NCBI RefSeq assembly: GCF_003054705.1
Contig: NZ_QAYX01000025.1
Coordinates: 62,001-126,000, forward strand
DNA: 64,000 bases
Reading direction: 5' to 3'
Source of the DNA: Opitutus sp. ER46
GTDB lineage: Bacteria; Verrucomicrobiota; Verrucomicrobiia; Opitutales; Opitutaceae
This document shows, piece by piece, positions 8,678 to 16,569 of this stretch. Position 1 is the first letter of the stretch, and each line of letters starts with the position of its first letter. Under the pieces are notes generated by a model. It had not been told where the DNA came from. It saw nothing but the letters and a program-made list of their open reading frames with translations, and made no database searches. Position numbers and translations under genes: made by a program.

Positions 8678-9514
8678 TCAGGTCAGGAGCGTCAGGAAGA
8701 AGTAGCCGGCCGCGCCCGTCAGCATCAGGCTGTCACTCATGTCGAAGAACCCGCCTTGGGCGGGGAGGATCGAGCCTGAGTCCTTGATGTTGGCGCGGCG
8801 CTTGATCGCCGACTCCACGAGGTCGCCCACAATGCCCAGCAATGCGATGGGCAGCGCGAGCAGCGCGCCCATCAGCGGCGTAAGCGCGGCGGGCAGCAGG
8901 CTGCGTCCGAACCAGGCGATCGCCGCGCCGATGGCCATCGACGCGAGGGTGCCGCCGATCGCGCCTTCCCACGTTTTCTTGGGGCTGATCAGCGGCGACA
9001 TCTTGTGCCGCCCGATCGCGAGGCCCGTCAGAAGGCCGCCCATGTCGCAGAACTTCGTCGCGGCAATCACCCAGAGGCAGAACACCAGCCGGCCGTCCGG
9101 CGAGATCGCCTCGCCCGGCAGCGGCAGGAGGATGCGCACGAAGTACTGCATCAGCAGCGAAACGTAGAGCAGCCCGAACAGGGTGGGACCGAGCGCCTCG
9201 ACCCGATTTTCCGGCGTGCGTTCACCGAGGAGCCGGACGGAGAAGACGATCACAGCGAGAGCCAGGAAAAGATGCGCGGGCAGGATTGGCAGATAGAGCT
9301 CGATCACCGGCGCGGCGGTCACGAGTCCACCCAGCACGGTCGCGGTCTTGTCGAAGGGTGCGTAGCCGCAGCCCCGCATGAGCACGTAGAATTCGCGCAA
9401 CGTGCCCATGGACACGATCAGCGCCAGGGCGATGGCGCCGTAGTTGCGGAAGTACCACATCGTCGCGACCACGATCGCCCAGAGGAGCGTGGAACTGAAA
9501 ACACGTTTGCCCAC
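8678..9514 (-). CDS. cdsA: phosphatidate cytidylyltransferase
   Basis: CdsA makes CDP-diacylglycerol from phosphatidic acid and CTP at the inner membrane. It has 278 residues with about seven to eight hydrophobic segments. The conserved C-terminal region runs GDLVESAIKRRANIKDSGS, then LPAQGGFFDMSDSL. The usual CdsA signature has PGHGG followed by DRxD, so here the Gly-His pair and the Arg are replaced. Similar departures occur in Planctomycetes and Chlamydia relatives, so I still call it functional. uppS ends 11 bases upstream in the same direction, which is the common uppS-cdsA arrangement. Confidence 0.92.
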   Translation of the reverse strand: MGKRVFSSTLLWAIVVATMWYFRNYGAIALALIVSMGTLREFYVLMRGCGYAPFDKTATVLGGLVTAAPVIELYLPILPAHLFLALAVIVFSVRLLGERTPENRVEALGPTLFGLLYVSLLMQYFVRILLPLPGEAISPDGRLVFCLWVIAATKFCDMGGLLTGLAIGRHKMSPLISPKKTWEGAIGGTLASMAIGAAIAWFGRSLLPAALTPLMGALLALPIALLGIVGDLVESAIKRRANIKDSGSILPAQGGFFDMSDSLMLTGAAGYFFLTLLT

Positions 9515-9525
9515 GGTGAGTCGGT

Positions 9526-10278
9526 TTAGCGGACGTTCGCGGGCGCGGTGGCCCTGATCTGTTCACTGGTGAGGCCGAAACGGCGCTCGCGGCGGTTGTA
9601 GTCCGCGATGGCCGCCTCGAGGTCTGCCTTGGTGAAGTCCGGCCAGAGCACCGGGGTGAAGACGAACTCGGCGTACGCCGCCTGAAGCAGGAGAAAGTTG
9701 CTGACGCGCCGCTCGCCGGAGGTGCGGATGACGAGATCCGGATCGGGCATGTCGCTCGTGTACAGGTACCGGCTGAACGACGACCAGTTGGGATCGTTGA
9801 GCTTGGCCTCGCCGTTCGCGACGGCTGCAGCGTACGCGCGGGCGGCATCCATCACCTCGGTGCGGGCGCCGTAGTTCAGCGCGAGCACGAGCGTGTAGTC
9901 GGTGAAGTGTTTGGTCTCCTCGGCGGTCGCCGTGAGGAGTTTCCGGATGCCGGCCGGCAGCTCTTCGGTGCGTCCGATGGTGCGGAAACGCACGCGGTCG
10001 CGCACGAACGTCTCGAGCTCCTTTTTCAGGTAGAACTCGAGCAGGCTCATCAGCGTGCCGACCTCGTCCTGCGGCCGCTTCCAGTTCTCGATCGAGAAGG
10101 CGTAGAGCGTGAGCATGCGCACGCCCAAGTCGCGCGCGGCGAACGTGATTGTCCGCACGGTTTCCACTCCCCGCCGATGGCCTTCGGCACGCGGCAAACC
10201 CCGTTGCGTGGCCCAGCGGCCGTTGCCGTCCATGATGATGGCTACGTGGGCGGGACTGTTTGCGGTGGGTGCGGCCAT
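9526..10278 (-). CDS. uppS: isoprenyl (undecaprenyl) diphosphate synthase
   Basis: A cis-prenyltransferase of 250 residues that builds undecaprenyl diphosphate, the lipid carrier for peptidoglycan, from farnesyl and isopentenyl diphosphates. The catalytic motif IIMDGNGRWA (14-23) carries the essential Asp. GHRRGVETVR and YAFSIENWKRP are family landmarks, and the C-terminal RTSGERR region binds diphosphate. The length is normal. It heads a probable uppS-cdsA pair. A lipoprotein gene lies 72 bases upstream and may share the transcript. Confidence 0.96.
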   Translation of the reverse strand: MAAPTANSPAHVAIIMDGNGRWATQRGLPRAEGHRRGVETVRTITFAARDLGVRMLTLYAFSIENWKRPQDEVGTLMSLLEFYLKKELETFVRDRVRFRTIGRTEELPAGIRKLLTATAEETKHFTDYTLVLALNYGARTEVMDAARAYAAAVANGEAKLNDPNWSSFSRYLYTSDMPDPDLVIRTSGERRVSNFLLLQAAYAEFVFTPVLWPDFTKADLEAAIADYNRRERRFGLTSEQIRATAPANVR

Positions 10279-10350
10279 GCGGTTTGGCGAAGGTAGGGCG
10301 GCCGCGTGCGCGTTGACAAGGCTCGTGAACGGCGAGGTGAGCCGCGGGCG

Positions 10351-11091
10351 CTAAAACACCCGCAGAAAGGCGTGCGGGCCCACGTCGAGGAACGTCGGGG
10401 TGTCCGGCGCGGGGAGCGTGCGCATCAGTTGTCCCTGCTCGTCGAAGACGCCAATTTCGGCATCGGCATCGGCCAGGGGCGCGTAGAGCTCCCGGGCGTC
10501 GGAGTCGAAGGCGATGGCGGCGCGGACGTGCCGCGCGAGCTGGAACTTACCGGTGTTCAGGCCGGTGAGGGAAAAGCGGTGGAGGGTCAGCCCGTCCTCG
10601 AGCAGCACGAGCAGAGAGTCCTGCCGCGCGTCGAACGCGACGCCCAAGGGCGGGGTTGCGACGCCCTGCAAGGGAATGCGCCCGATGATGGCGCCCAGGC
10701 GGCTCGTTTCGACGAGTTCGGCGCGCGTGGCGTCGAGGAGGAAAAGGTGGCCGTCGCGGGGATTGAGCGCGAGGTCGCCGCCCGGTCCCGGGCTCGGGTC
10801 GATGGTGAACGCCCGCTTGATCGCCCGGGCGGGGCGGTCGACGACGCGGATTTGGTTTCCCGGCGCGAGCCGCAGGAAGAAGTGGTCGGTGAACGGATCG
10901 TAGGCGAACCCGGTAACGGTGTCGCCGGGTTCGAGAAAGCTGGGGACGTCGCGCGCGACGTCGCGGCCGTCCAGGGCGCGGTCGCGAATCTCGGGGGCGC
11001 GGGGGGCGACCGTGTAGAGATGCGCCGGCCCGGGAGTGGCGCACCCGGCCAGAAGCAGGGAGGCGAGCAGGGGCAGGAGTTGGCGAAGCAT
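10351..11091 (-). CDS. putative lipoprotein with beta-propeller-like repeats
   Basis: A 246-residue predicted lipoprotein. The N-terminus MLRQLLPLLASLLLAGC is a signal sequence ending in a lipobox (LAGC) and is followed by a mature part with repeated short beta patterns such as GFAYDPFTDHFF, LALNPRDGHLFLL and GVAFDARQDSLL, typical of NHL/YVTN-like propellers. I chose the ATG at 11091 because it starts exactly at the signal peptide; the frame is open another 73 codons upstream with no family support. It is divergent from the phosphorylase gene at 11180. A binding or scaffolding role outside the cytoplasmic membrane is likely; no specific function is recognised. Confidence 0.75.
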   Translation of the reverse strand: MLRQLLPLLASLLLAGCATPGPAHLYTVAPRAPEIRDRALDGRDVARDVPSFLEPGDTVTGFAYDPFTDHFFLRLAPGNQIRVVDRPARAIKRAFTIDPSPGPGGDLALNPRDGHLFLLDATRAELVETSRLGAIIGRIPLQGVATPPLGVAFDARQDSLLVLLEDGLTLHRFSLTGLNTGKFQLARHVRAAIAFDSDARELYAPLADADAEIGVFDEQGQLMRTLPAPDTPTFLDVGPHAFLRVF

Positions 11092-11179
11092 CGCGGCCGG
11101 GGTGGCGGCGGACTGCGCGCGTGGGCCGTTCATCCAAATCGGTGTTGTCATCGTTCGAGGCGCTGGTGTGACTCGCCGC

Positions 11180-11878
11180 ATGAAAGTCGCGTTTGTAAGT
11201 GGCACCAGCATCGTCAACTCCACGTTGTTTTCGTCCTGGGAGGTGAAGACGGTCGAGACGAAATATGGGCCGGTGACGTACAAGAGCCGGGGCGAGCATG
11301 CCCTCATCAACCGGCACGGCTACCAGTTTCCGCTCCCGCCGCACTCCATCAATTACCGCGCGAACATCCGCGCTCTGGCCGATCTCGGCTTCGTCGACAT
11401 CGTTTCGCTGAACTCGGTGGGGTCGCTGAAGAAGGACCTGCCCCCGGGGACGTTCGTGTCCTGCTCGGACTACGTGTGCCTGCAGCAGGGGCCGATGACG
11501 TACTTTGATAACGAACTGCGCGGTGGCGCGCCGGGCATCGCCAACAACCTGATTCCCAAGCTCACCGCGGGACTCGCATCAGAGTTCACGATCGAGACCG
11601 GCAAAGTCTACGTGCAGATGCGCGGCCCGCGCTTCGAGACCAAGGCGGAGATCCGCGTGGTGAAGGACTGGGGCGACGTGATCGGCATGACCGCGGCGCA
11701 CGAGGCGGACCTGTGCACCGAACTCGGCCTGCGGTACAACAGCCTCGCGCTGATCGACAATTACGCCAACGGGCTCGAGGGGACCGAGATCGACTTCGCC
11801 AAGTTCAAGGAGCTGGTGAAAGACAATCAGCTCCGCGTGAACCGGCTCTTCCAGCGCATGCTGGAGATCCTGGCCTGA
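11180..11878 (+). CDS. MTAP/PNP-family nucleoside phosphorylase
   Basis: A 232-residue member of the purine nucleoside/methylthioadenosine phosphorylase family, which splits nucleosides with phosphate. Family marks are an N-terminal FVSGTS, the substrate region YVQMRGPRFETKAEIR, and IGMTAAHEADLCTELGL, the usual GMT...E motif that contacts base and ribose. The length is shorter than a typical MTAP (about 270-290). The ATG at 11180 starts right at the conserved MKVAFVSGTS; the upstream extension is antisense to the lipoprotein signal region. The exact substrate (MTA, inosine, guanosine) is not certain. Confidence 0.85.
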   Translation: MKVAFVSGTSIVNSTLFSSWEVKTVETKYGPVTYKSRGEHALINRHGYQFPLPPHSINYRANIRALADLGFVDIVSLNSVGSLKKDLPPGTFVSCSDYVCLQQGPMTYFDNELRGGAPGIANNLIPKLTAGLASEFTIETGKVYVQMRGPRFETKAEIRVVKDWGDVIGMTAAHEADLCTELGLRYNSLALIDNYANGLEGTEIDFAKFKELVKDNQLRVNRLFQRMLEILA

Positions 11879-12004
11879 CGCGCTTCGCCGCGCGCAGGTC
11901 GTCCAACCTTCGATCTCACTTCCAAGCTTCGCCACGGTGGAGCGCGGGCCTCAGGAGGCCGCCACTCCGCCGGGCCCCCACGCTGCCAACGGCCTCTTCC
12001 CACC

Positions 12005-12829
12005 ATGAGCCAGCCCTACGTCCACGGCTACGCGCCACGTGAACGCGAACGCCTGGAAGACCAGGCGGACGCCCTCGTCGAGCTGCTGCACGCGGACACG
12101 GCGTACCCGGCGGGGAGCCGCGTGCTCGAGGTGGGGTGCGGAGTGGGGGCGCAGACCATCCAGCTGGCGCGCCGCAGCCCGGGGGCGCGCATCACGTCGG
12201 TCGATGTGTCGAGCGAGTCGGTGGCCGCCGCGCGGGAGAAAGTGACGGCGGCGGGGCTGACGAACGTGTCCTTCCGGCAGGCGGACCTATTTGCCCTGCC
12301 GTTTCCGCCGGCGTCATTCGATCACGTGTTCGTCTGCTTCGTGCTCGAGCATCTGCGCCGCCCGGTGGATGCGCTGCTGAGTTTGCGCAGCCAACTGACG
12401 CCGGGCGGGACAATCACCGTGATCGAGGGCGACCACGGCTCGACCTGCTTTCATCCCGACAGCGCGGCGGCGCGCGCCGCGATCGCGTGTCAGGTCGAAC
12501 TGCAGCGTCGGGCCGGCGGCGACGCCCTGATCGGGCGGCAGGTTTACCCTTTGCTCATCGCGGCCGGTTACGACGACGTGCGCGTCACGCCCCGGCAGGT
12601 GTACGTCGATTCCAGCCGGCCGGCGTTGGTGGATGGCTTCACGTGTCGGACCTTCACCGCGATGATCGAGGGCGTGCGCGAATCGGCCGTGAACGCCGGT
12701 CTGGCCAAGCCCGCCGAGTTCGACGCGGGCATCCACGACCTGAAGCGCACCGCCGGCGCTGACGGGGTGTTCTGCTACACGTTCTTCAAGGGCACGGGCC
12801 GCAAGCCCGCGGCCGGCAGCGCCGTCTGA
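12005..12829 (+). CDS. class I SAM-dependent methyltransferase
   Basis: A 274-residue methyltransferase with motif I VLEVGCGVGAQT near residue 40, the acidic motif II at ITSVDVSSES, and a motif IV/V region ADLFALPFPPASFDHVFVCFVLEH typical of the UbiE/Methyltransf_11 group. There is no membrane segment, so it is cytosolic. It is 126 bases after the phosphorylase gene and 14 bases before the membrane protein gene on the same strand, so the three may be cotranscribed. The methyl acceptor is unknown. Confidence 0.87.
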   Translation: MSQPYVHGYAPRERERLEDQADALVELLHADTAYPAGSRVLEVGCGVGAQTIQLARRSPGARITSVDVSSESVAAAREKVTAAGLTNVSFRQADLFALPFPPASFDHVFVCFVLEHLRRPVDALLSLRSQLTPGGTITVIEGDHGSTCFHPDSAAARAAIACQVELQRRAGGDALIGRQVYPLLIAAGYDDVRVTPRQVYVDSSRPALVDGFTCRTFTAMIEGVRESAVNAGLAKPAEFDAGIHDLKRTAGADGVFCYTFFKGTGRKPAAGSAV

Positions 12830-12843
12830 CGCATCTTTCCTCC

Positions 12844-13428
12844 ATGCCCACATCCGACCTCGAACTCGAAAGAGATTCCTTCATTGCGCAGAGCGGCCGG
12901 TTCCTGGCGTTTCCGATCGCGGGCGCGGTGGTGTGGACGGTGGTCGGTATCCTGGGCCTGCTGCTCCCGCCGCTCACCGCCCGTTACGCGCTGGTCTTCG
13001 GCAGCGGCGTGATCTTCCCGCTGGCGTTGCTGGTGGCCCGGTTCACCGGCCAGCGCGTGTTCATCCCGGGCAATCGTTTTGCCAACCTCATGGGCTTGTC
13101 GGTCCTGATGGTGAACCTGCTCTGGGCGTTGCACCTGGCCCTGCTCACGTCGCGGTCCGCGCACCTGATGCCGCTGTCGCTCGCGATCGGCCTTGGCCTG
13201 CACTGGATCGTGTTTGGCTGGATCATCCAGGCCCCGCTGGGCCTCGTGCATGCGATCGTGCGCACGGTGCTGTGCACAGTGGTGACGTTTGCCTTCCCGC
13301 AGCACAGCCTCACCGCCGTGGCGTTTGCGGTCGTCGCCTGCTACGCGATGACGATGGTGCAACTCGTGGCGTTCTTCCGCCGGTGGACGCCCGCCGGGGC
13401 CCGGGCGGAGACGGCGATCAGCGCCTGA
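12844..13428 (+). CDS. integral membrane protein, DUF7010-like
   Basis: A 194-residue protein with about six hydrophobic helices after a short polar N-terminus (MPTSDLELERDSFIAQSG). The pattern of an SFIAQSG start, a second helix containing ALVFGSGVIFPLALL and a later IVFGWIIQAPLG resembles the DUF7010 family, which has no known function. It starts 14 bases after the methyltransferase stop. It converges on the nuoN gene of the proximal complex I operon, with a hairpin terminator in the 62-base gap. Confidence 0.7.
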   Translation: MPTSDLELERDSFIAQSGRFLAFPIAGAVVWTVVGILGLLLPPLTARYALVFGSGVIFPLALLVARFTGQRVFIPGNRFANLMGLSVLMVNLLWALHLALLTSRSAHLMPLSLAIGLGLHWIVFGWIIQAPLGLVHAIVRTVLCTVVTFAFPQHSLTAVAFAVVACYAMTMVQLVAFFRRWTPAGARAETAISA

Positions 13429-13430
13429 GC

Positions 13431-13465
13431 AAAAAAACAGCGGCGCGGCAGATGCCGGGCCGCTG
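13431..13465 (-). terminator. intrinsic terminator of the proximal nuo operon
   Basis: On the minus strand, CAGCGGC pairs with GCCGCTG (7 bp), with an inner CGGCA/TGCCG stem, followed directly by seven Ts. It lies 26 bases past the nuoN stop in the gap between convergent genes. It could also act weakly on the plus strand for the DUF7010-like gene. Confidence 0.88.
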
Positions 13466-13490
13466 GGCGGAGAGGATGGCGTTCGGGCGC

Positions 13491-14954
13491 TTACCGGCCC
13501 GCGATGGTCGTGGCGATCGGCGCGATCGTGTCGGTCACGGCGCGGCCGAAGCCCTCCAGGACCGGGGTGGGGACGACGCCGAGGGCGACGATGCAGACGA
13601 TGAGCGCGACGCACAGGCCGCGGGTCTGCCAGTCGAGGACGATCGGGCTTTCGTCCGCGTGCTCGACCTTCTCGCCGAACACCGCCTTCCGAACGACGTT
13701 CAGGTAGTAGTAGATCGCGATCGCGGCGTTGAGCATCGCGATCACCACCAGGGCCACGTGGCCCTGGGCGAACGCCGCCGTGAGGAGCGAGAGCTTGCCC
13801 ATGAACCCGACGAAGGGCGGGATGCCGGCGAGGCCGAAAAGCCCGACCAGCAGCGTGAGCGCCAGCAGCGGGGAACGGCGATGGAGGCCGGCGAGTTCGT
13901 CGATGCCGACGTTGGCGCCGTCGCGCGCCACCCGGCTGATCACCAGGAAGCAGGCGAGGACCATGAGCATGTAGCCGGAGATGTAATACAGAGCAGCGCC
14001 GTACCCGGCCTCGCTGAGGGAGACGAAGCCGACGAGCGCATAGCCGGCGTGCGCGATGGCGGAGAAGCCGAGGAGGCGCTTGAGGTCCTTCTGGGCGAGG
14101 GCGATGAGGTTGCCGTAGAACATCGAGCCGATCGCCAGGCAGGTCAGGATCGTGGCGATGGCGTGATTCGCGGGCGTCGCGAGGGAGACGAAGCGCACCA
14201 GCACCGCAACGGCGCCGATCTTCGGGAGGGAGGCGATCAGGCTCGTCGTCTCGTTGGAGGCGCCCTGGTAGACGTCGGGGGTCCAGAAATGGAAGGGGAA
14301 GACGGCCAGCTTGTAGAGGAAGCCGGCGAAGGTGAGCGTCAGGCCGGCGATGGCGAGCGGCGTGCCCATGACCGGGGCGAGGCGGGCGACCATGGCCGGG
14401 ATGTGCGTCGTGCTGGTCAGGCCGAACAGGTAGCTCAGGCCGAAGAACATGATGCCGTTGGCGGCGACGCCGAACATGATGTACTTCACGGCCGACTCCA
14501 TCTGCATGCGCTGGCCCTCGCGCTCGCGGCGCATGGCGACCATCAGGTACAGCGGGAAGGAGGAGAGCTCGAGGGCGATGACGATCGTGATCGCGTCGAG
14601 GCTGCTGACCAGCATCAGGAGGCCCGAGATGCTGAGCGTGAGGAACAGGTAATATTCGGGGCGGACCTTCTCGCGGACATCCGGCAGCCGGCCATTGATG
14701 ACGGCGACGGCGGTGAAGCCGGCGGTGAGCACGAGCTTGAGCAGCTGGGAGAAGAGGTCGACCCGGTACGCGCCGCTGAACAGGACCGCGGTCTGGCCCA
14801 GCGTGCCGATGCTGGCGAGCAGCGCGACCAGTCCGGTGGCCAGCGCGACGTGGCGGGCACGTGTGCCGGCTGATTCGCCGAGCGTCAGCGCGAACAGCAC
14901 GAACGCGCCGAGCAGGACGACCAGCTCAGGGAGGAAGGCGAGGAAGGAATTCAT
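13491..14954 (-). CDS. nuoN: complex I subunit N (proximal set)
   Basis: NuoN, 487 residues, is an antiporter-like proton channel of the complex I membrane arm. It has about 14 membrane helices. The TM7 region carries the conserved Lys in FLYKLAVFPFHFWTPDVYQG, and a second Lys lies in SLPKIGAV. I chose the ATG at 14954 (MNSFLAFLPELVVLLGAF); the 29 codons upstream are Pro-rich and do not match the family. It is the last gene of the proximal nuo operon, 77 bases after nuoM, and ends just before a strong terminator. Confidence 0.95.
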   Translation of the reverse strand: MNSFLAFLPELVVLLGAFVLFALTLGESAGTRARHVALATGLVALLASIGTLGQTAVLFSGAYRVDLFSQLLKLVLTAGFTAVAVINGRLPDVREKVRPEYYLFLTLSISGLLMLVSSLDAITIVIALELSSFPLYLMVAMRREREGQRMQMESAVKYIMFGVAANGIMFFGLSYLFGLTSTTHIPAMVARLAPVMGTPLAIAGLTLTFAGFLYKLAVFPFHFWTPDVYQGASNETTSLIASLPKIGAVAVLVRFVSLATPANHAIATILTCLAIGSMFYGNLIALAQKDLKRLLGFSAIAHAGYALVGFVSLSEAGYGAALYYISGYMLMVLACFLVISRVARDGANVGIDELAGLHRRSPLLALTLLVGLFGLAGIPPFVGFMGKLSLLTAAFAQGHVALVVIAMLNAAIAIYYYLNVVRKAVFGEKVEHADESPIVLDWQTRGLCVALIVCIVALGVVPTPVLEGFGRAVTDTIAPIATTIAGR

Positions 14955-15030
14955 CGGAGAACCCGGGCAGGGCGCGGGTGATAAGTTGGGCGTTGAAAAG
15001 CGGGGAAGCGGAGGGCGCGGAGGCGGCAGA

Positions 15031-16551
15031 TCAGCCGGCAACGGAGGCGACCGCGGCGGCGGCGGCCGGCACCGCGTGCCCCGCCTGCTGGAGGATCCGA
15101 AGGACGCTGGCGTGCATCACGTCGATGAACGGCTGCGGGTGGAGGCCGATCCAGAAGACGAAGACCAGCAGCGGCAGCAGGGTGACGACCTCGCGGAAGT
15201 TGAGATCGGTGAGGTCATGATGCTGCGGGTTCTGCGGGCTGCCGTAGGCGACCTTCTGCAGCGTGCGGAGCATGTAGGCCGCGGCCAGGATGACGCCCGG
15301 GACGACGCAGAGCGTCATCCACTTGGAGTGGCTGAAGCTGCCGGCCAGGACCAGGAACTCGCCGACGAAGCTGTTGGTGGCCGGGAAGGCGAGGGAGGAG
15401 AGGCAGAAGACGCCGAAGAAGCCGGTGAACACGGGCATGTACTTGCCGATGCCGGCCGCGGCGCTGAGGTCGCGCGTGTGCAGGCGCTCGTAGATGATGC
15501 CGACGCAGATGAAGAGCGCGCCGGTCGTGATGCCGTGGTTGATCATCACCAGCGTGGCGCCTTCGACGCCGTTCACGTTCAGAACGAAGATGCCGAGCGT
15601 GGCGAAGCCCATGTGGGCGACGCTGGAGTAGGCGACCAGCTTCTTGAGATCGGTCTGGGCGAGGGCGGTGAAGCCGCCGTAGAGGATCGCGACGACGGAC
15701 AACGCGAGAATGTACGGGGCAAAGACGGCCGTCGCGTGCGGGGTGATCGGCAGGCAGAACCGCAGGAAACCGTAGGTGCCCATCTTGAGGAGCACGCTGG
15801 CGAGGATCACGCTGCCCGCGGTCGGTGCCTCCACGTGCGCGGCGGGGAGCCACGTGTGGAACGGGAACATCGGCACCTTGATGGCGAAGGAGACGAAGAA
15901 CGCGGCGAAGACCCAGAGCTGGAAGGTGTCGCTGTACGGCTGCCCCATCATGCCCGGGAGGCTGAAGCTGCCGGTCTGGAGGCGCAGGGCGATCAGCGCC
16001 ACGAGCAGCATCACGGAGCCGGCCATGGTGTAGATGAAGAACTTCAGCGAGGCGTACACCTTGCGCGGGCCGCCCCAGACGCCGATGAGCAGCGCCATCG
16101 GGATGAGCATCGCTTCCCAGAAGATGAAGAAGAGGATCGCATCGAGCGCGCTGAACACGCCGACCATGGCGGCCTCCATGACCAGCATGCAGATCATGAA
16201 CTCCTTCACGCGCGTCTTGATGTAATTCCAGGAGGCCAGGACGCACAGCGGCATGATCAGGGTCGTCAGCAGGACCAGCAGCAGGCTGATGCCGTCGACG
16301 CCGAGGGCGTAGTCGATCTTCAGCGCCGGGATCCAGGCGTGCTGTTCGCGGAACTGGAACTCGGCGGACGCCGGGTTGAACCGGCTCCACAGCGGCAGCG
16401 AGACCAGCGCGATCGCAGACGTGGCAAGAAACGCCCACCAGCGCAGGAGGCGCTCATTGCCAATCAGGGCGGCCACCGCGGCGGCGACGAGCGGGCTGAA
16501 GATCAGCACGCTGAGCAGCGGGAGGCTTTCGGTGAAACAGGAGGAGCTCAC
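15031..16551 (-). CDS. nuoM: complex I subunit M (proximal set)
   Basis: NuoM, 506 residues, an antiporter-like subunit. The ion-path residues are intact: Glu in the TM5 region FFIFWEAMLIPMALLIGVWGG, and Lys in FAIKVPMFPFHTWLPAAHVEAPTAGS, the signature of true NuoM. It starts 18 bases after the NuoL-like stop and is cotranscribed with nuoN. This is the most conventional of the four antiporter-type subunits in the proximal set. Confidence 0.96.
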   Translation of the reverse strand: MSSSCFTESLPLLSVLIFSPLVAAAVAALIGNERLLRWWAFLATSAIALVSLPLWSRFNPASAEFQFREQHAWIPALKIDYALGVDGISLLLVLLTTLIMPLCVLASWNYIKTRVKEFMICMLVMEAAMVGVFSALDAILFFIFWEAMLIPMALLIGVWGGPRKVYASLKFFIYTMAGSVMLLVALIALRLQTGSFSLPGMMGQPYSDTFQLWVFAAFFVSFAIKVPMFPFHTWLPAAHVEAPTAGSVILASVLLKMGTYGFLRFCLPITPHATAVFAPYILALSVVAILYGGFTALAQTDLKKLVAYSSVAHMGFATLGIFVLNVNGVEGATLVMINHGITTGALFICVGIIYERLHTRDLSAAAGIGKYMPVFTGFFGVFCLSSLAFPATNSFVGEFLVLAGSFSHSKWMTLCVVPGVILAAAYMLRTLQKVAYGSPQNPQHHDLTDLNFREVVTLLPLLVFVFWIGLHPQPFIDVMHASVLRILQQAGHAVPAAAAAVASVAG

Positions 16552-16569
16552 TGGAAAAGGGCGCGGTGG

